From Toxotes chatareus (lineage: Eukaryota; Chordata; Actinopteri; Toxotidae): a stretch of 64,000 bases of DNA. The notes beneath the pieces were generated by a model. That model had not been told where the DNA came from. It was given only the letters and a program-made list of their open reading frames with translations, and ran no database searches. The translations under genes and the position numbers were made by a program. Below are positions 21,481 through 33,235 of the stretch, piece by piece. Numbering within the stretch: the stretch's first letter is position 1; the number at the start of each line of letters is the position of its first letter. The DNA lies in NCBI GenBank assembly GCA_016801885.1, contig CM028895.1, positions 13,230,001 to 13,294,000 on the forward strand, read 5' to 3'.

Positions 21481-24400
21481 TTAATGAGGAGTTGTACATC
21501 TGCAAACACTACCTGTGTTGCAACTATGGAAATCATATATTAGTTACAAAACATTTATCAAATAATTTTTTCTCACAGCACTGGTGAGAAATGAATGTCA
21601 GGAACTGTACAAACCAATGTCCCTTCACAAAAATGACAATTTAGTGGAGAAAATTAATAAAGTGCTATTTGTGCTCCACTATTTAGTATATCTGATAGTT
21701 CTGTGTGTTTATCAGCATATGTCTTACAAATGGAAATTCATAAACATACAGTATGTTAACATGGCAGCTGCTTAGGGTCCTGTAGGGGCCCCTAAATGAG
21801 TGAATTATTTATAAATAATCATAGGTTTTCTGTACTACTTTTGCATTTGCACTCTAGTTTCCATGATGTGCTGTGTTACTTTTCAGAGCACAACATTCCT
21901 ACTGGCGCTAATGTTACTTTCAGTATCACTTAATTGCAGTAATTTACTGTTGTTTATTTCGGTCTTAAGGGATCAGACAATATGTGTGTGTGCAGAGGGG
22001 ACTGATTCTGCTTGGGGCCAATGCTGACATTACAATGCATGCACTTTCTCTGTTCAAATGAATCATGTTGCAGACCCTTTGTGTGCTTCAGCAGGCAGTA
22101 CAGCATGATGTAGTTCTGGGCAGAGTCAGTGGGGGGCAGTGAATATCAGCATGTCAGCAATACTTGACTGTAAGTATGAAACTGTGAGAGCATTAAATGG
22201 AAATATGAGAGTGAACGGTGTTTCCTTTCCTCCAGCTCTGGGTTTGAATGGTGATGGCGTGTCATTTACAGCAGATTTAAATTTGATGGCTAGTTTGATG
22301 GTGACAAGTCCAGTCTCTGGGGCCCTAAGCATCTCAAAAGGAAAAAAAAAAAAGAATGCTGTGATGAAATAGCAGAGGAGCGAATTGGGAGCAGGAAGAC
22401 ACAATTTGGCAGCTACTGTGGAGTGCTGGAGAATGTGAGTGGATGGAGGATGCACAGCCTGGATAATCCAGGTGTTCGAGTTTGTGTGTATGTGTGTACA
22501 CTGTACTTTGTTCATGTGTGTTTTGTCCTGTCTATTTTGATTTGTACAGAACTCTGACCTCCATCAATCGATGCTGAGCCTGCCAGTTTGGGTTGAATGA
22601 CCAGAACAGAGCAGTGCTAGACCAGCTGTCTGGTGCAGTAGCTGACAAAACACACACATAAATACTCGAACATACAGTATGTCAACACACATACACACAC
22701 ACACGGCATCACGGAGACCAACAGCAGACCCATAAATCAGCCCCCTTTCACACTCCTGAAGGACAAAGAGGATAAAATAAAACCTTTCACTCATATTTCC
22801 CCCCCACTTGTCACATTCTGTGTTGTGTAAGAAACATAAATTTGTTTACTTGTTCTGGCTGATTTACTGAAGAGCACAACATAACATCACATGAATCATT
22901 TTCATCTTTTATTCCCCCCGTGGTGGCTGCTGCTGACAGCTCTGTGGGTACTTTGTGGGGAGGTGTTAGCAGTGCAGGCTTTCTGCTGCCGAGACAGTAC
23001 TGAAGAAGGATTTAGTACGATGTGCACTATTGTGTGCCATCACTGGGGAGGAAGATACTGACTCTGTAGGTGGGGGTTTAAATCTAAAGATGGAGGCACT
23101 CTAATGGGACCACACTGCTATTTGCAGCAGAAAATGTTAACCTTTAAATGTATTGTTAAACACTTGAAAAGACTGGGTCATGGTGGATAACAAAGATTCT
23201 TTACCAATATTTCTTGTATTTTATTTCCAACATCCTTTTGTCTCTCTGAGCTTCTCTTTGTCTCTGCGTTTTAGTTCTTTCTGCAGGAACAAAATACAAT
23301 TTGATTTCATAACCTCACTTTGAATTAAATGTACGCGATGAAAAGCAGCTATCAGGAGCCTTGTCAGCTCACTTGAAAGGAATAAATAGGCTTTTCTTTC
23401 ATTTCATTTTTGCTGCTTTTTTATATTCTAAAATGTAAAATCACTATTTAGCATAATTCGATATTGGCTATTTATAATCGACATAAATAAACTGACTGAT
23501 GTGCATATCATTTGATGTGAAGGTGTTTTTTGATATGCAGGCAGGTTCTGGGTAAATAAAACCCCAAACTGAAATCTTCAAACTCAAATTAACATATCAA
23601 ATGTAGATTTTATTAACACAAAATATTAGAGATAGACTTTAAAGAAAAAAAATTTAATCCTGTGGAAAATTTAAGTGGACTTCATAAAAGGCAGAAGGAT
23701 GGTTTAATGTCATTGGACAGAGCCTTTTAAAAGTCTGAGATTTGACTGATTTGGTGCTCACTCAGTGTAAGTCAAACATAAGCAGCAGCCAAATGCGTAG
23801 ACTGTGATATAAATACAATGTGCCTTCATGTAGATGGTAGAAATGCTCAGGTGAGGTGAAATAGTAAAATCGAGACGATTATTCAATAAAACAGCTAAGA
23901 CGAATGTGGCTGGGGAGCAACTGAGAAGACAAAATGGATAAAAAAATAAAGAAGGTTGCAAAAAAGCGGTTCTACTATCTATATCTACCCAAGGCTCTTC
24001 AAAAATACCTGTCTTTACGCATCTAAAAATAGAAAACCATAAAGTCCCCTCCTCGTCCTCCCCCACCCTCCAGAGACTGTATCTCAGACAGCAATGGTAA
24101 TTGGTTCTGAGAGTTTTTGCACCAGCACTTTTAAATGAATTCTTAATTCGTGAGGCAAACATTTGTGGCACCCCCTGAGGAGAGTGAATCTTTGTGTGGG
24201 AGCTCTCCTCGCCTTAACCTCGGGCTCTGCCGGGTTCAGCTGCCTCCAGCTGCCCCGCTGTCATCAAAGGTGAAACTCTGATACATCAGCCATTCAGCCC
24301 ACAGCACAGCACAGCCAGCCAGCCAGACAGACAGACAGAGGGAAAAAGATATCTGTTTTGGGGAATGTGGTACATAGTTTTTAGAGGCAGTTGATATAAC

Positions 24401-24963
24401 ACTGGGTACATGATGCTCATACCTTCTCTAAACCTTTGTGATTTCTGGGGTCGAGCTAGAGAGGGCATGGGCTGAGTTACCAAAGAAGCAGAACAAGATG
24501 CAGGGGATTAAATGCAAGAACAACTTCATTAGCTTTTATTACATGGCCACACCAGATAATATTTAATTCACGCCATACAAAATAGATACAAGTACATCAG
24601 AATACTGTTGCCCTGCTGTGGGTTATTTTGACTTTAGGCAATGAAGTCTATACGATGCATACTACCACAACACTGGTCTGAACTTTGCTGGTATGTTATT
24701 ATGTTATTTTGCCACTAGATATTTATAAGATAGTCATAATGAGCAAAAGCCAATAAGCAAAAACTAGATTTCCTCTCGATGGCAAAGAAAATTTGCAGTT
24801 TTTTTTTTTAGCAGTTACCTTGACAACCACAGGTGTTCACCAACTAGACCTGTAAGTAGCCTCGTGTCACCTCCACCTCCAGAACCGCATATGGGTATTT
24901 TGTGAAGATGGACAGATGAATTTCTGCAGTTCTAATTTCTGGTGTGACCAGATCTCATAACAA
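21481..24963. other. No gene seen
   Basis: Contains short TG/CA runs (about 22,480-22,500 and 22,690-22,704), an A-rich run at 22,340 and a CAGC/CAGA tetranucleotide patch at 24,305-24,340. AT-rich, TAAT-bearing sequence at 23,400-23,620 is unassigned. A minus-strand open frame of 137 codons (23,758-24,171) lacks motifs. Confidence 0.5.
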
Positions 24964-24990
24964 CATAACATAACATAACATAACATAACA
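24964..24990. repeat. (CATAA)5 pentanucleotide microsatellite
   Basis: Five exact CATAA units plus a partial one. Confidence 0.95.
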
Positions 24991-27900
24991 GGCAGAGTCC
25001 TGTTACAGGCAAAGAGAGCTCAGGTCTGTACAGCCTGTTGAGGTTGTTTGAAGGGGAATTCTCTGGGAAATGCACAGTGTTTGCATAATTCTTATGTCAT
25101 AACATGAGACCCATTTACACTGTTTGCATGAAACTGACTCTTATGTCTGTGTTACAAGTGATTCGATGTAATTCAAATGACATACTATAGTGAGATACAG
25201 CTTGTTGCAAAATACAATATATGATACAAAGTTGTTAGTAAACTGGTATAAATGAATTAGAAAACTTTATACCGACAGATCATATGACATCACAACAGGT
25301 TATTGAGAGACATTCATCCGTCTGTGAAAGGATAAATGTTTGCATGATGTGCATCCTGCCACACAACAGTAGGACATGATTGCTCCCAGCACTGCTTCCT
25401 ACTGCCACTGTGACATCAATTACAAACAGACACAGTTGGTGTAGGGTCTATAGATTACAAACTGCTTCCTTCCTGACAACTAGAATTCAGAACAACACAA
25501 AATCTGTCAGGAGAAGCCAGGTGTCAGAGAGGCTCCCAGCAGGAGCGAGCCGCTGAGACACAGAGGGAATATCTGCAGTGAGGAAATGTAGCAGATCTCA
25601 AGTATTTCTAATAATCAATTTAGCCAAGCATGCTGCGAAAGAAGCAACAGATTAAGGAGAATCAAAGTGCGCTTTAGCCCTTCTGGCAGCTTGTCCGTCT
25701 ACCAATCTGGATCTGGACTCATTAGTTTGCAACACACTAACACAAGCACACAAGTGTGCACACACACACTTACATTTCCCAATCTGGATATCTTGAGCGT
25801 GTGTTCTTCCTCACTGTTCACAGTGCAGAACCCTGTATTGTATAATTTCTACTGTATTAATGGAACGACATCACATTTCTGAAATGTTTCAGCAGTTCTC
25901 CTGCCCTTCTTTCTTTTTCTATAATTGGTGTTGCCTGAGGTACAGGGGAAAGGTCAAAATAGAAAGAATGACTAGTTGAGAAGCAGAGTGAGAGAAACCT
26001 TGTCAAACACGTCAGTTGCATAAACTGCATATTAAAAAAAAATAAAACCTTAATTTTAGCCTAATGCATTCACATGAAAGCTTTTTTTCTGAAAGGAGTT
26101 TCTTTACAGTGCTCATGCAGCTCAGAATCCTCAAGTGTAAAGTAAATAAAAATGGGGAGCGGGAGGCTGATTTTCACGCTACCTCATTATAACAGATACG
26201 GTGGGGCCTCGATCAAACAGTGCAAACTTTTCTGTTGACAGATGTTTTTCTGCCAGCTGAGATGTGATTTTGACAAAAGTGTTGCAATTAAAGATTAAAG
26301 CCCACTTTTCTAATGTTTTTTTCTGCGACAGATCAAAGGGCTGAACGTTGTTGTAGGGCATCATCTTTTTAGCATGCCATGATTTCCAAGGTGGAAATGA
26401 ATGGTTGAACTATGAACTATGGTCTCTCACGTCTCGTTAGCCTTTTTGTTTTGACAGTCAACAGTACGTCTGATGTTGAGAGGGAGCACAAGCTTTGCTG
26501 TGAGTAGGTTATTGTGTTTGCAAACTTTTTTCCTGAGCTACAAATTATTTATGAGGTGGGTTATGACATAAGTTTTTCTATCTAATCTTTTTCTAATCTA
26601 AAAAACAAAATCAATTGGAATATATGTTAACAAAGTATTACAGCCCATTATTAGAGAGTGTTTACTGCAGCAGCAAAACAATAGGTTTTGACAACGTCGC
26701 AGGGAACGGAAATAGTATTCAGCTTAAGCATTAAAGATGTTCATCACAGCTAAATTAAATCTCAAGTTATGCAGTGAGCAAGAATGCAAATGCTATTTAA
26801 AATCAAGAGCAAGAACATTCACACTTTCACACTGGTGATGCTGCCATCCTTCGCACAGTTATATTTTCTCTTCAAGCACTTCCTTGGTGTACTGCTCAGA
26901 AGACTTGGAACACAATTTTTCTTTTTCTTCCTCTTTTTTTACTGACTGCTCACTTGTAGGCTCAGCCTCAGAATTGTTGTGTTGGCCATTTTTCAGAGAC
27001 AAACATATTACAGCAACATAAAAATTGACAGTTTATATTGCTGCACTTTTCACAGCCAGTATACAGTGACATCTTAAGCTGCAGATACATATTTGTTAGG
27101 AGCCTTGCGTGCATACATCATGAGGCTTTTTTAATAGATCACATCTCTGTGGCAACAAATTCTGTAGTTTGTGAAGTCCCCTTACCAAATGACAATTTTT
27201 GTAGTTTCCTTACAAGTTATTTACCTCCATGATCATTTCCTTACATGTATTTTTATTTACTTTGCATGCTTAACATTATAATAGCTCTTTTTTATTATTA
27301 TTATCAAATAGCAACAGTGTATTCAAACATAACAGCTGCAAAACTTCACTAACACATCAGATACTGCAAAGAAGAGAGCATGTAACATATTGTGAGCTTC
27401 ACTCTAAGTCCTCCTCTGTGAATGCCTAATACTTGTGGCAAGGAAACAGCCTAAAAAAGATACAAAGACAGAATGAAAGCAAAAGGATGGCAATGCCAGA
27501 TGGAAAGAACACTACAAAGAAAGACTGTCTGTGAGGTATTTGCATAGGTTAATTTGTGTCTTAAGGGTGAAATCTGCACACCTGTACGCCTGTAAGTTCC
27601 AGTTATAGGCAGATAAACAAATTTATTTGGATAGCTAAGAGAAAAACAAACTCCCTGCTTTGCTGGTACAGAAAGACAGCAAACATTCTCAGTTTGCTTC
27701 TGGCACAGCTACACCGCTGTGCCGTTGCGAAAGTGGAGTGTGTTTTAAGTATAGCATTTGTGAATGTAAATTCTCTCTGGAATTTAGGCTGTATAATGTT
27801 TATATTGCCTAAAAAAGAAGAGATGGAGTTGATTTTGTTGGTTGCGGTTAAAAAATAAAATAAAAAATCCTGGCACTGACAGTCATCAGTCCCAGCTGAG

Positions 27901-28614
27901 TCACACACATCAGAGGACGTCCTACAGTAATCCACATCTGTCTCGACAAAGCACTGGACCTTAAGAGTCTTAGTTTTTTAAATGCGAAAAGTGAACATGC
28001 TTATAAAAACAGGTGGTTAACCACCAGGGTGCCCCCAGTGGGACACAACCAGATGATGTCAGAAGCCGTCTTTATGAATCTCTACTATTTGTTTTGTAAA
28101 AAATGTTCTTGCTTGAGTGTAGCAACCATTACATTAATCTACAGTATACCCGTAGTTCCATGTCTACATTGTACAGAAAGAAATTTCACATCCTCCATAT
28201 CATGGCTGGCAAAAGTTCAAGCTACATAAATAAGGTTGGTGAACCATTTGAAAGCAAACAGGAGTGGATGGCTGGTGTCCATTCTGCTCATTAGGATGAC
28301 TGACGTAGTCGAAAGAGGTGACCCTTGACAGCTTTACTTTAAAGAAGGGGCGACAGTCAGAACAAAAACAAGATCCTCATTACTGACTCTGTTGTTACAA
28401 AGCAGCTTTTTTTTTGTCTCTACTCTTGTCCCTAAAAGCCAGGAAAGAGGAGGACAGTTTTGATTATCCAGTCAGTAGTGAAGAGAGCGAAGAGAAAAAA
28501 AAAAGAACAAAGAATCAACGGAGTCTGATCTGAAGGCAAACTGGGCTCAAGATGAGCTGTTTGAGATAAGATCAAGCAGAAGAAACTCGGTACAGATGTA
28601 TGTTGTTTTAGATA
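24991..28614. other. No gene seen
   Basis: Unique-looking AT-rich sequence. A 110-codon minus-strand open frame (27,603-27,935) has no recognised motif. Confidence 0.5.
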
Positions 28615-28673
28615 GAAGGAGAAAGATAAAGAGAGGGAGAGAGAGCATATTAAGCTAGAAAGAGAGAGAGAGA
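28615..28673. repeat. GA-rich simple sequence
   Basis: Two GA runs (about 28,629-28,645 and 28,658-28,673) separated by ATATTAAGCT. Confidence 0.85.
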
Positions 28674-28865
28674 CTATTGTTGACAGAGACTGAGATTCAT
28701 AGGAGAAAAGAGAAGCATGAGGAAATGAAGTTTGTCAGATGTGTAAGCACTTTTTTTATGGGCCTTTTCTTCTGGCAGAATGACCTGTTGCTATGGAAAC
28801 AGCTCAGACCATATGTGTCAATATGAACAAATGTACATGTCCCACAACTAATCTTCATTCTTCAC

Positions 28866-28884
28866 TTTTTTTTTTTTTTTTTTT
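28866..28884. repeat. T19 homopolymer
   Basis: Nineteen consecutive T. It could be the A tail of a minus-strand retroposon, but no element body is recognised to its right. Confidence 0.9.
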
Positions 28885-31319
28885 AAATTTGCACGAGCAT
28901 CTGCACTTTTGAACGCACTCAACACAACATCCACAGTACTTTGTTGCCTTTCGACATGCTGGGTTAAACTCATAACAAGCAGGAGCTGTCGACGGCCAGT
29001 CATTAAACTCATGCTGTGTGGCCACAAATTGTTCAAACCAAATTCCATCAGAGAACCCATGGTTTCCAAAGATACAAAATATGACATAACCTTGTGAAAA
29101 AAATAAAAATGTGTGTATAAAATAACACAAGACATGACACAAGATGTGTTGTTTTAGATGTGTTCAGTCAAACACTGAATCTTTGGGTTTTAGGTGTAAT
29201 CATCATATTGCTTTGGTGAAGAGCTGAAACAATCGGGCCCCATAGCCTGGCATTGTGCTTGTGTTTGCAGATTTCTTGTTGAGGTGGCAGGTTATGTTGT
29301 TTTGTTTTGCCCTAACCAATCAGTAGAAAGTGACCTGTCCACCCACATACTTGATTTGATGCTAGAGTGTGGAATTAGATAATTTTAACAACATTACTGG
29401 TGGAGAAAAGGAGGAAAATGTGATGTTTAAGAGTTAAAGACTGAGTTTGTAGCTCAGAGGGAATTGATGGGATGACAATAACAACCTGCATCACCACACA
29501 TCGATGCCAGTTCTTTATTGTTTATTGGGAATTCAGGCAGCATCTTTTCGGTCACGAGCTTCATCCTCATTCTGAAGTTGCAGCTGCCCCACTCCATTGC
29601 ACTAACTCTGTTTGATCTTGCTATTCTCTCCTGCTGAGCTTTACGATTAAGCAGCGTCAGAAACTCACCTGGGACCTGTAGCTATGTCTTCATACTTATC
29701 AGCAGTCTTGGTCCAGCTGTAGGAAGCTGTACTGACTCCGCTGTAATGCTCTGACCTTTCTAAACCAGTGTGTTAAGGAGGCAGGCTGGGTTGCGCGCAG
29801 CACAGTGTGTCTCAGAGGGGAAAATAACACCTTGGCATTGAACAGTGTGTAGCCACAGCAGCATATTGAATGAATCAAGAATGAGCAGACTCCAATCAGT
29901 CCTCTGTGTGTCTTTTTCACTCTTCACTTTCTTTCCACAATCTACCTTACTGCCTAATCCTCTCTGACTCTTTCTCGCTCTCTGTCCTCCGCAATTCCTC
30001 CTTTTCTTTCTCTCAAAACCAATATTGCATAGCTTTATTTGGAAGTGAACGTAATAAAGTCCAATGTGAACAAAGTCTGTGGAGGAGAGTGGGTTATGCA
30101 AGTAGGGAGAAGAACTCTTTATCATGTTGATTTCCTGGTGACACTGCAGAAATGCTTTAGGGCCCACGGGATTCAATTTAGTTAGTGTTTTGGCTGCTTG
30201 TATATACTTTGCTTTTTTTTTTCCTTAGAAATATCAGGAATATATTTTAGAATACTTCATTAGCATAATTTTCATATCTTTTTAGCTTTATTTACAACAA
30301 AGGGGAAATTAAACCCACCATGTCAGAACAAAATTATACAGTTATATACTGCTTTTTGTTTGTTTTTGTCTCACTAAAATACTGGATGGATTTACATCTA
30401 CATTACATTACATCATGTACATTGATGCATTACATCATGTTACACATAAATTCTGTGTAATTACAGCAGAGCTGCAGATTAACACAGTCAGTCTATTAAC
30501 ATATTTAGGAGCATTTTTGAGCTACAGCTTCTATCTTACTTATATATTCCATCTTACTTGCACTGAGGCAACATTGCAGCCCACTATAAAAGCTTTATAG
30601 ATATGTCTGACTAGTAAGGTTTGACAGATTGCATGATAGAGTCTATAGTGAATATAAATAATCTGTCAGTGAGTCATCTCAGTAATCAATTTGCTTATTT
30701 TATCAAGCTATATTCTTGTTTATTTACCAAATCACATCATAATTTAACTGCTTAAGCATAATCATCCTATCCTCCTCCTATTCCTAATTTATTATGCCCA
30801 ACGTTTATGCATTGCAATTAGGTGCATTCATTTTGGTTACTCCTTGGACAATACAAGTTATAACAACAGCGACTGAATCTATTTATATAGATCTGTGTTT
30901 AAGTTACTCAATGCAGACCCACAACACCAGTAATTGTCATGTACCATGCTATGTTGCTCCCACTATTGTCAGGAAAAAAAAATCCCTTAAAGCTGATGAA
31001 TGCATCAAAGCCAAACAACAGCACAGCAATTTCCTTAGAGAATATATTGTTGTGCAGAGGAACCACAGATTAAGACCAGGGATGTCCATGTTCCCTGAGC
31101 ACAGCATGTTGGTACACCTGTATACCATTTCCATATAGATTGCCTGTCCATCATTTCCATTTTGATATTGCAGGAGAGGTGGGGCTGATAGAATAGAGGG
31201 TGAAATGGCCAGGAGTGTATGGCAAGCTGTTTTAACATTTAATCGCTAGACATGTATTAGATATGTATTGCATTTTGTAGATTTCCGTAATTCAGTTCTT
31301 TCTAGTCAAAAAAAACATT
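28885..31319. other. No gene seen
   Basis: The longest open frames (138 codons minus at 29,760-30,176; 114 codons plus at 30,794-31,138) show no motif. A 48-base minus-strand pseudo-exon near 29,670-29,717 has a good GTGAGT donor but a weak acceptor. Confidence 0.5.
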
Positions 31320-31820
31320 TCAGATATCCACAGCCCCATTCCTCATAGGACAAATGACGTCACTTTTGCCATTCATGTGGTTTCAATTTCTGATATCCAG
31401 AATGACATTTTTGATATCCAAAATGAACACTTCGGACATTGCTATAGAATTCTTACTGGGAAAAACTCCCATTTCAGATATCTACAATCCAGTTGTTACC
31501 AGTCATTATTTTAATTTCAGATATCCAAAATGAAAATCCATTCCAGATATCCAGAATGTAATTTTGAATTGTCCAAAATACATTGTGACAAGTATAAAAT
31601 GGCATTATGTCCACAATTCGTGCTACTGGTGCAGTGCCTGTTCAACATGCGCCCCAACACTCATAGCACTTCCTTTGGTCCTCAGCAATACACACAAAGT
31701 TTGAAGTAAATAAGATTAGCACTTGTCAAGAAAATCGAAATACAGACAGAAAGAAATTCATCCAGTTATGATAACTAATAAAAATGTAATTAGAAACAAT
31801 TCAGTTGCAGATATCCACAA
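31320..31820. repeat. Degenerate GATATCCA repeat array
   Basis: Seven copies of a GATATCCA/GATATCTA core start at 31,323, 31,392, 31,413, 31,477, 31,520, 31,546 and 31,810. Most follow TTTCA or TTC and precede a variable AAAATGA-type tail. Spacing is irregular (about 20 to 260 bases). A perfect CRE palindrome, TGACGTCA, sits at 31,355-31,362. I recall similar 'GATATCCAAAATGA' repeat tracts in other animal genomes but cannot name the family. Confidence 0.65.
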
Positions 31821-32098
31821 ATGTATTGTATGTAAACTCATACAGTAGTGCTCTCACTGGAATATCAAACTCTTTCCATTAAGGCTGAACTTATTTATAT
31901 GATGTTTTTCACAGATACTCCCCAAATTCTGTTTAGCATGATAGTGAAAGTAAAACGTGATTGTTCATGTGTGTCATTCATGAGACAGCACCTTGTCCCT
32001 GGAACCAAGAGCCTCATTAAGAATACAGCAGTGACCCTCTATCACCCCAATTATTGCATACATTAATCCCATCACTCTTCCTGCTGAAAATCTAAGTG

Positions 32099-32134
<36 letters not shown>

Positions 32135-33004
32135 GCACACATGCACGCACACACCAAAGCTTCCCTGCATTGATGGCCTGCTGATTGTTTCTTTTGTGCT
32201 GAAATCAATCAGGGCACAAGGTTTATTTGCAGCTTCCACTAAATATGCACTAAATGTGCATGCAGAACTTGCCAATGAAAGGTTATGTGACTGTCACATG
32301 TACCCATGAGTAAATATAAAAGGCCATCAGTGCAAACAACATGCTCTCTGAATATAGTAGTCTTTACTGGATGAAATAACTCAAGACCTCCAAAATAAAA
32401 AAAAGAAAAAAGAAAAAATAGAGCAGCTGTGTCCTTGGTTTATGTTATTTGTGCTGTGCATCTCTTCCTGCTGACTCACACTGCTTTTAAACACTATTTC
32501 ATGCCACTCAAACTGCTGTTGATAGGATAGTTGTGTGCTGCTTCACACCCACTAAAGCAGTGAGAAGAGTGAGTGAACATGATGTGCCCAAGGTTAAAAA
32601 AGTAATCTAGGCATCTTTCCCCCCACACTTCTAACTCATAAAAGCCCATCTTTCTCTCTTCTTGTATTCACATCTCCCGACAGCCAACAGGAAGACAGAT
32701 TTTCAACCCAAAAAATGAGCAGGAGAAAGGCTTTCTCTTTGGAGGGTTTCAGAGTGCAGAGTGGATGTGCCGACTGCCAAATACTTCAGAGTAAATGGAT
32801 CAAATTCTGATCTTGGAGGTTGGATAATTGTTAACACTCCCCACTCACTCTCTTGGGGTCACTCCTCAGCAAGCCTGTTGGAGATAATTGGCCTTTCTCT
32901 GTCTAATGAAGAACCAAACAGAGTGGAGAATGTGGAGCTGTAGGTGTACATTTAAATAAACACTCAATAATTCATCTACCAGCATAACTTAGTGTAAAAA
33001 TGTT
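31821..33004. other. No gene seen
   Basis: Contains (CA)n at 32,100-32,130 and an A-rich patch at about 32,395-32,420. An open frame of 60 codons (32,761-32,943) has no motif. Confidence 0.55.
32100..32130. repeat. (CA)15 microsatellite
   Basis: Uninterrupted CA run followed by CGCA/CATGCA variants. Confidence 0.95.
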
Positions 33005-33235
33005 TTCAGTTGTGGCCAAAAACATGTCTTTTGAAGTCACAGTGACCTTGACCTTTGACCTCCAAATTCTAATTTGCTCATCCCTGAGTCCAAGTCAATG
33101 TTTGTGCCAAATTTGAAGAAAGTCCCTCAAGGTATTTCTGAGATATCGCATTCATGAGAATGGAACAGACAGACAGATGTACAGACATACAGATCGGGCA
33201 CAGCTGCTGCCGGTGAGGCTGCATAAAAATGAGGT
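33005..33235 (+). repeat. Dispersed fish repeat with nuclear-receptor-like DR1
   Basis: The sequence has the order GTCACAGTGACCTTGACC, TTTGACCTCCAAATTC, TGCCAAATTTGAAGAAAG, TCCCTCAAGG, GAGATATCGC, GAGAATGG, a degenerate ACAGACAGACAG run, then GCTGCCGGTGAGGC and an A-rich end. I recall this as a very common teleost repeat ending in GGCATAA-like sequence. It looks like the 3' part of a retroposon. Its perfect direct repeat TGACCT-T-TGACCT (33,049-33,061) fits the DR1 motif of HNF4/RXR-type receptors. Confidence 0.7.

Noticed and set aside
24815..24851. 37-base segment between a T-rich acceptor and GTAAGT.
   Set aside because: Very short, no partner exon, and the T10 run alone creates the acceptor.
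29670..29717. Minus-strand 48-base pseudo-exon with CAG|GTGAGT donor (reads WTKTADKYEDIATGP).
   Set aside because: The acceptor has a poor pyrimidine tract and the peptide is not recognised.
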